Positions 63,980-64,000 of a stretch of DNA of 64,000 nt are shown one piece after another. The first letter of the stretch is position 1, and every line of letters begins with the position of its first letter. The notes beneath the pieces are model-generated. The model made no database searches. It had not been told where the DNA came from and saw nothing but the letters and a program-made list of their open reading frames with translations. A program made the position numbers and the translations under genes. The stretch covers positions 27,074,379-27,138,378 of the forward strand of contig NC_040011.1 of assembly GCF_000972845.2 (NCBI RefSeq), given 5' to 3'. This stretch comes from Larimichthys crocea (Eukaryota > Chordata > Actinopteri > Sciaenidae).

Positions 63980-64000
63980 CTGAACGTACACATGTTTAGC

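Noticed and set aside
1..64000. CRISPR arrays, operons, phage or bacterial defence systems
   Set aside because: The window is plainly vertebrate with spliced genes; no such structure is seen.

Overview
The window is vertebrate nuclear DNA. Genes are split into many short exons with GT-AG introns, the sequence is AT-rich, and microsatellites and interspersed repeats of teleost type are scattered through it. The gene set (a TMT opsin, a short adgrg4 and a compact CD40 ligand) points to a ray-finned fish, probably a percomorph; the species cannot be read from the sequence. All gene models were assembled by eye from splice sites, phase and family resemblance.

Layout. 1-9592, minus strand: 5' half of a MAP7-family gene, best matched by map7d3, with a GC-rich promoter around 9593-9800. 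11037-14311, minus: a complete ten-exon TNF-receptor gene with EDAR/EDA2R-type cysteine-rich domains, one transmembrane helix and a death domain. 15964-26501, plus: a complete 28-exon adhesion GPCR, adgrg4, with an N-terminal pentraxin domain, GPS and 7TM. 29115-30644, plus: vgll1, a TEAD co-factor. 31.3-37.6 kb: gene-poor DNA with repeats, including a tRNA-derived SINE with a perfect target-site duplication. 37605-42248, plus: a four-exon TMT-type opsin. 44203-45688, plus: cd40lg. 49951-63979, minus: the 3' fifteen coding exons of arhgef6 (alpha-PIX), whose 5' part lies beyond the right edge.

The order and strands map7d3(-), adgrg4(+), vgll1(+), cd40lg(+), arhgef6(-) match human Xq26.3. BRS3 and HTATSF1, which lie between ADGRG4 and VGLL1 in human, are not seen. 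A death-domain TNF receptor and a TMT opsin occupy places with no counterpart in the human block. The genes do not form one pathway: they cover microtubules (map7d3), TNF-family signalling (the receptor and cd40lg), adhesion GPCR signalling, Hippo/TEAD transcription, light sensing and Rac/Cdc42 activation.

The most unusual signals are: three perfect tandem duplications of exactly 42 bp, one across an adgrg4 splice acceptor, which suggest an assembly artefact; a death domain on an EDA2R-like receptor; an opsin with altered residues beside its retinal lysine; and a greatly shortened adgrg4 stalk. I found no wholly new biological system.
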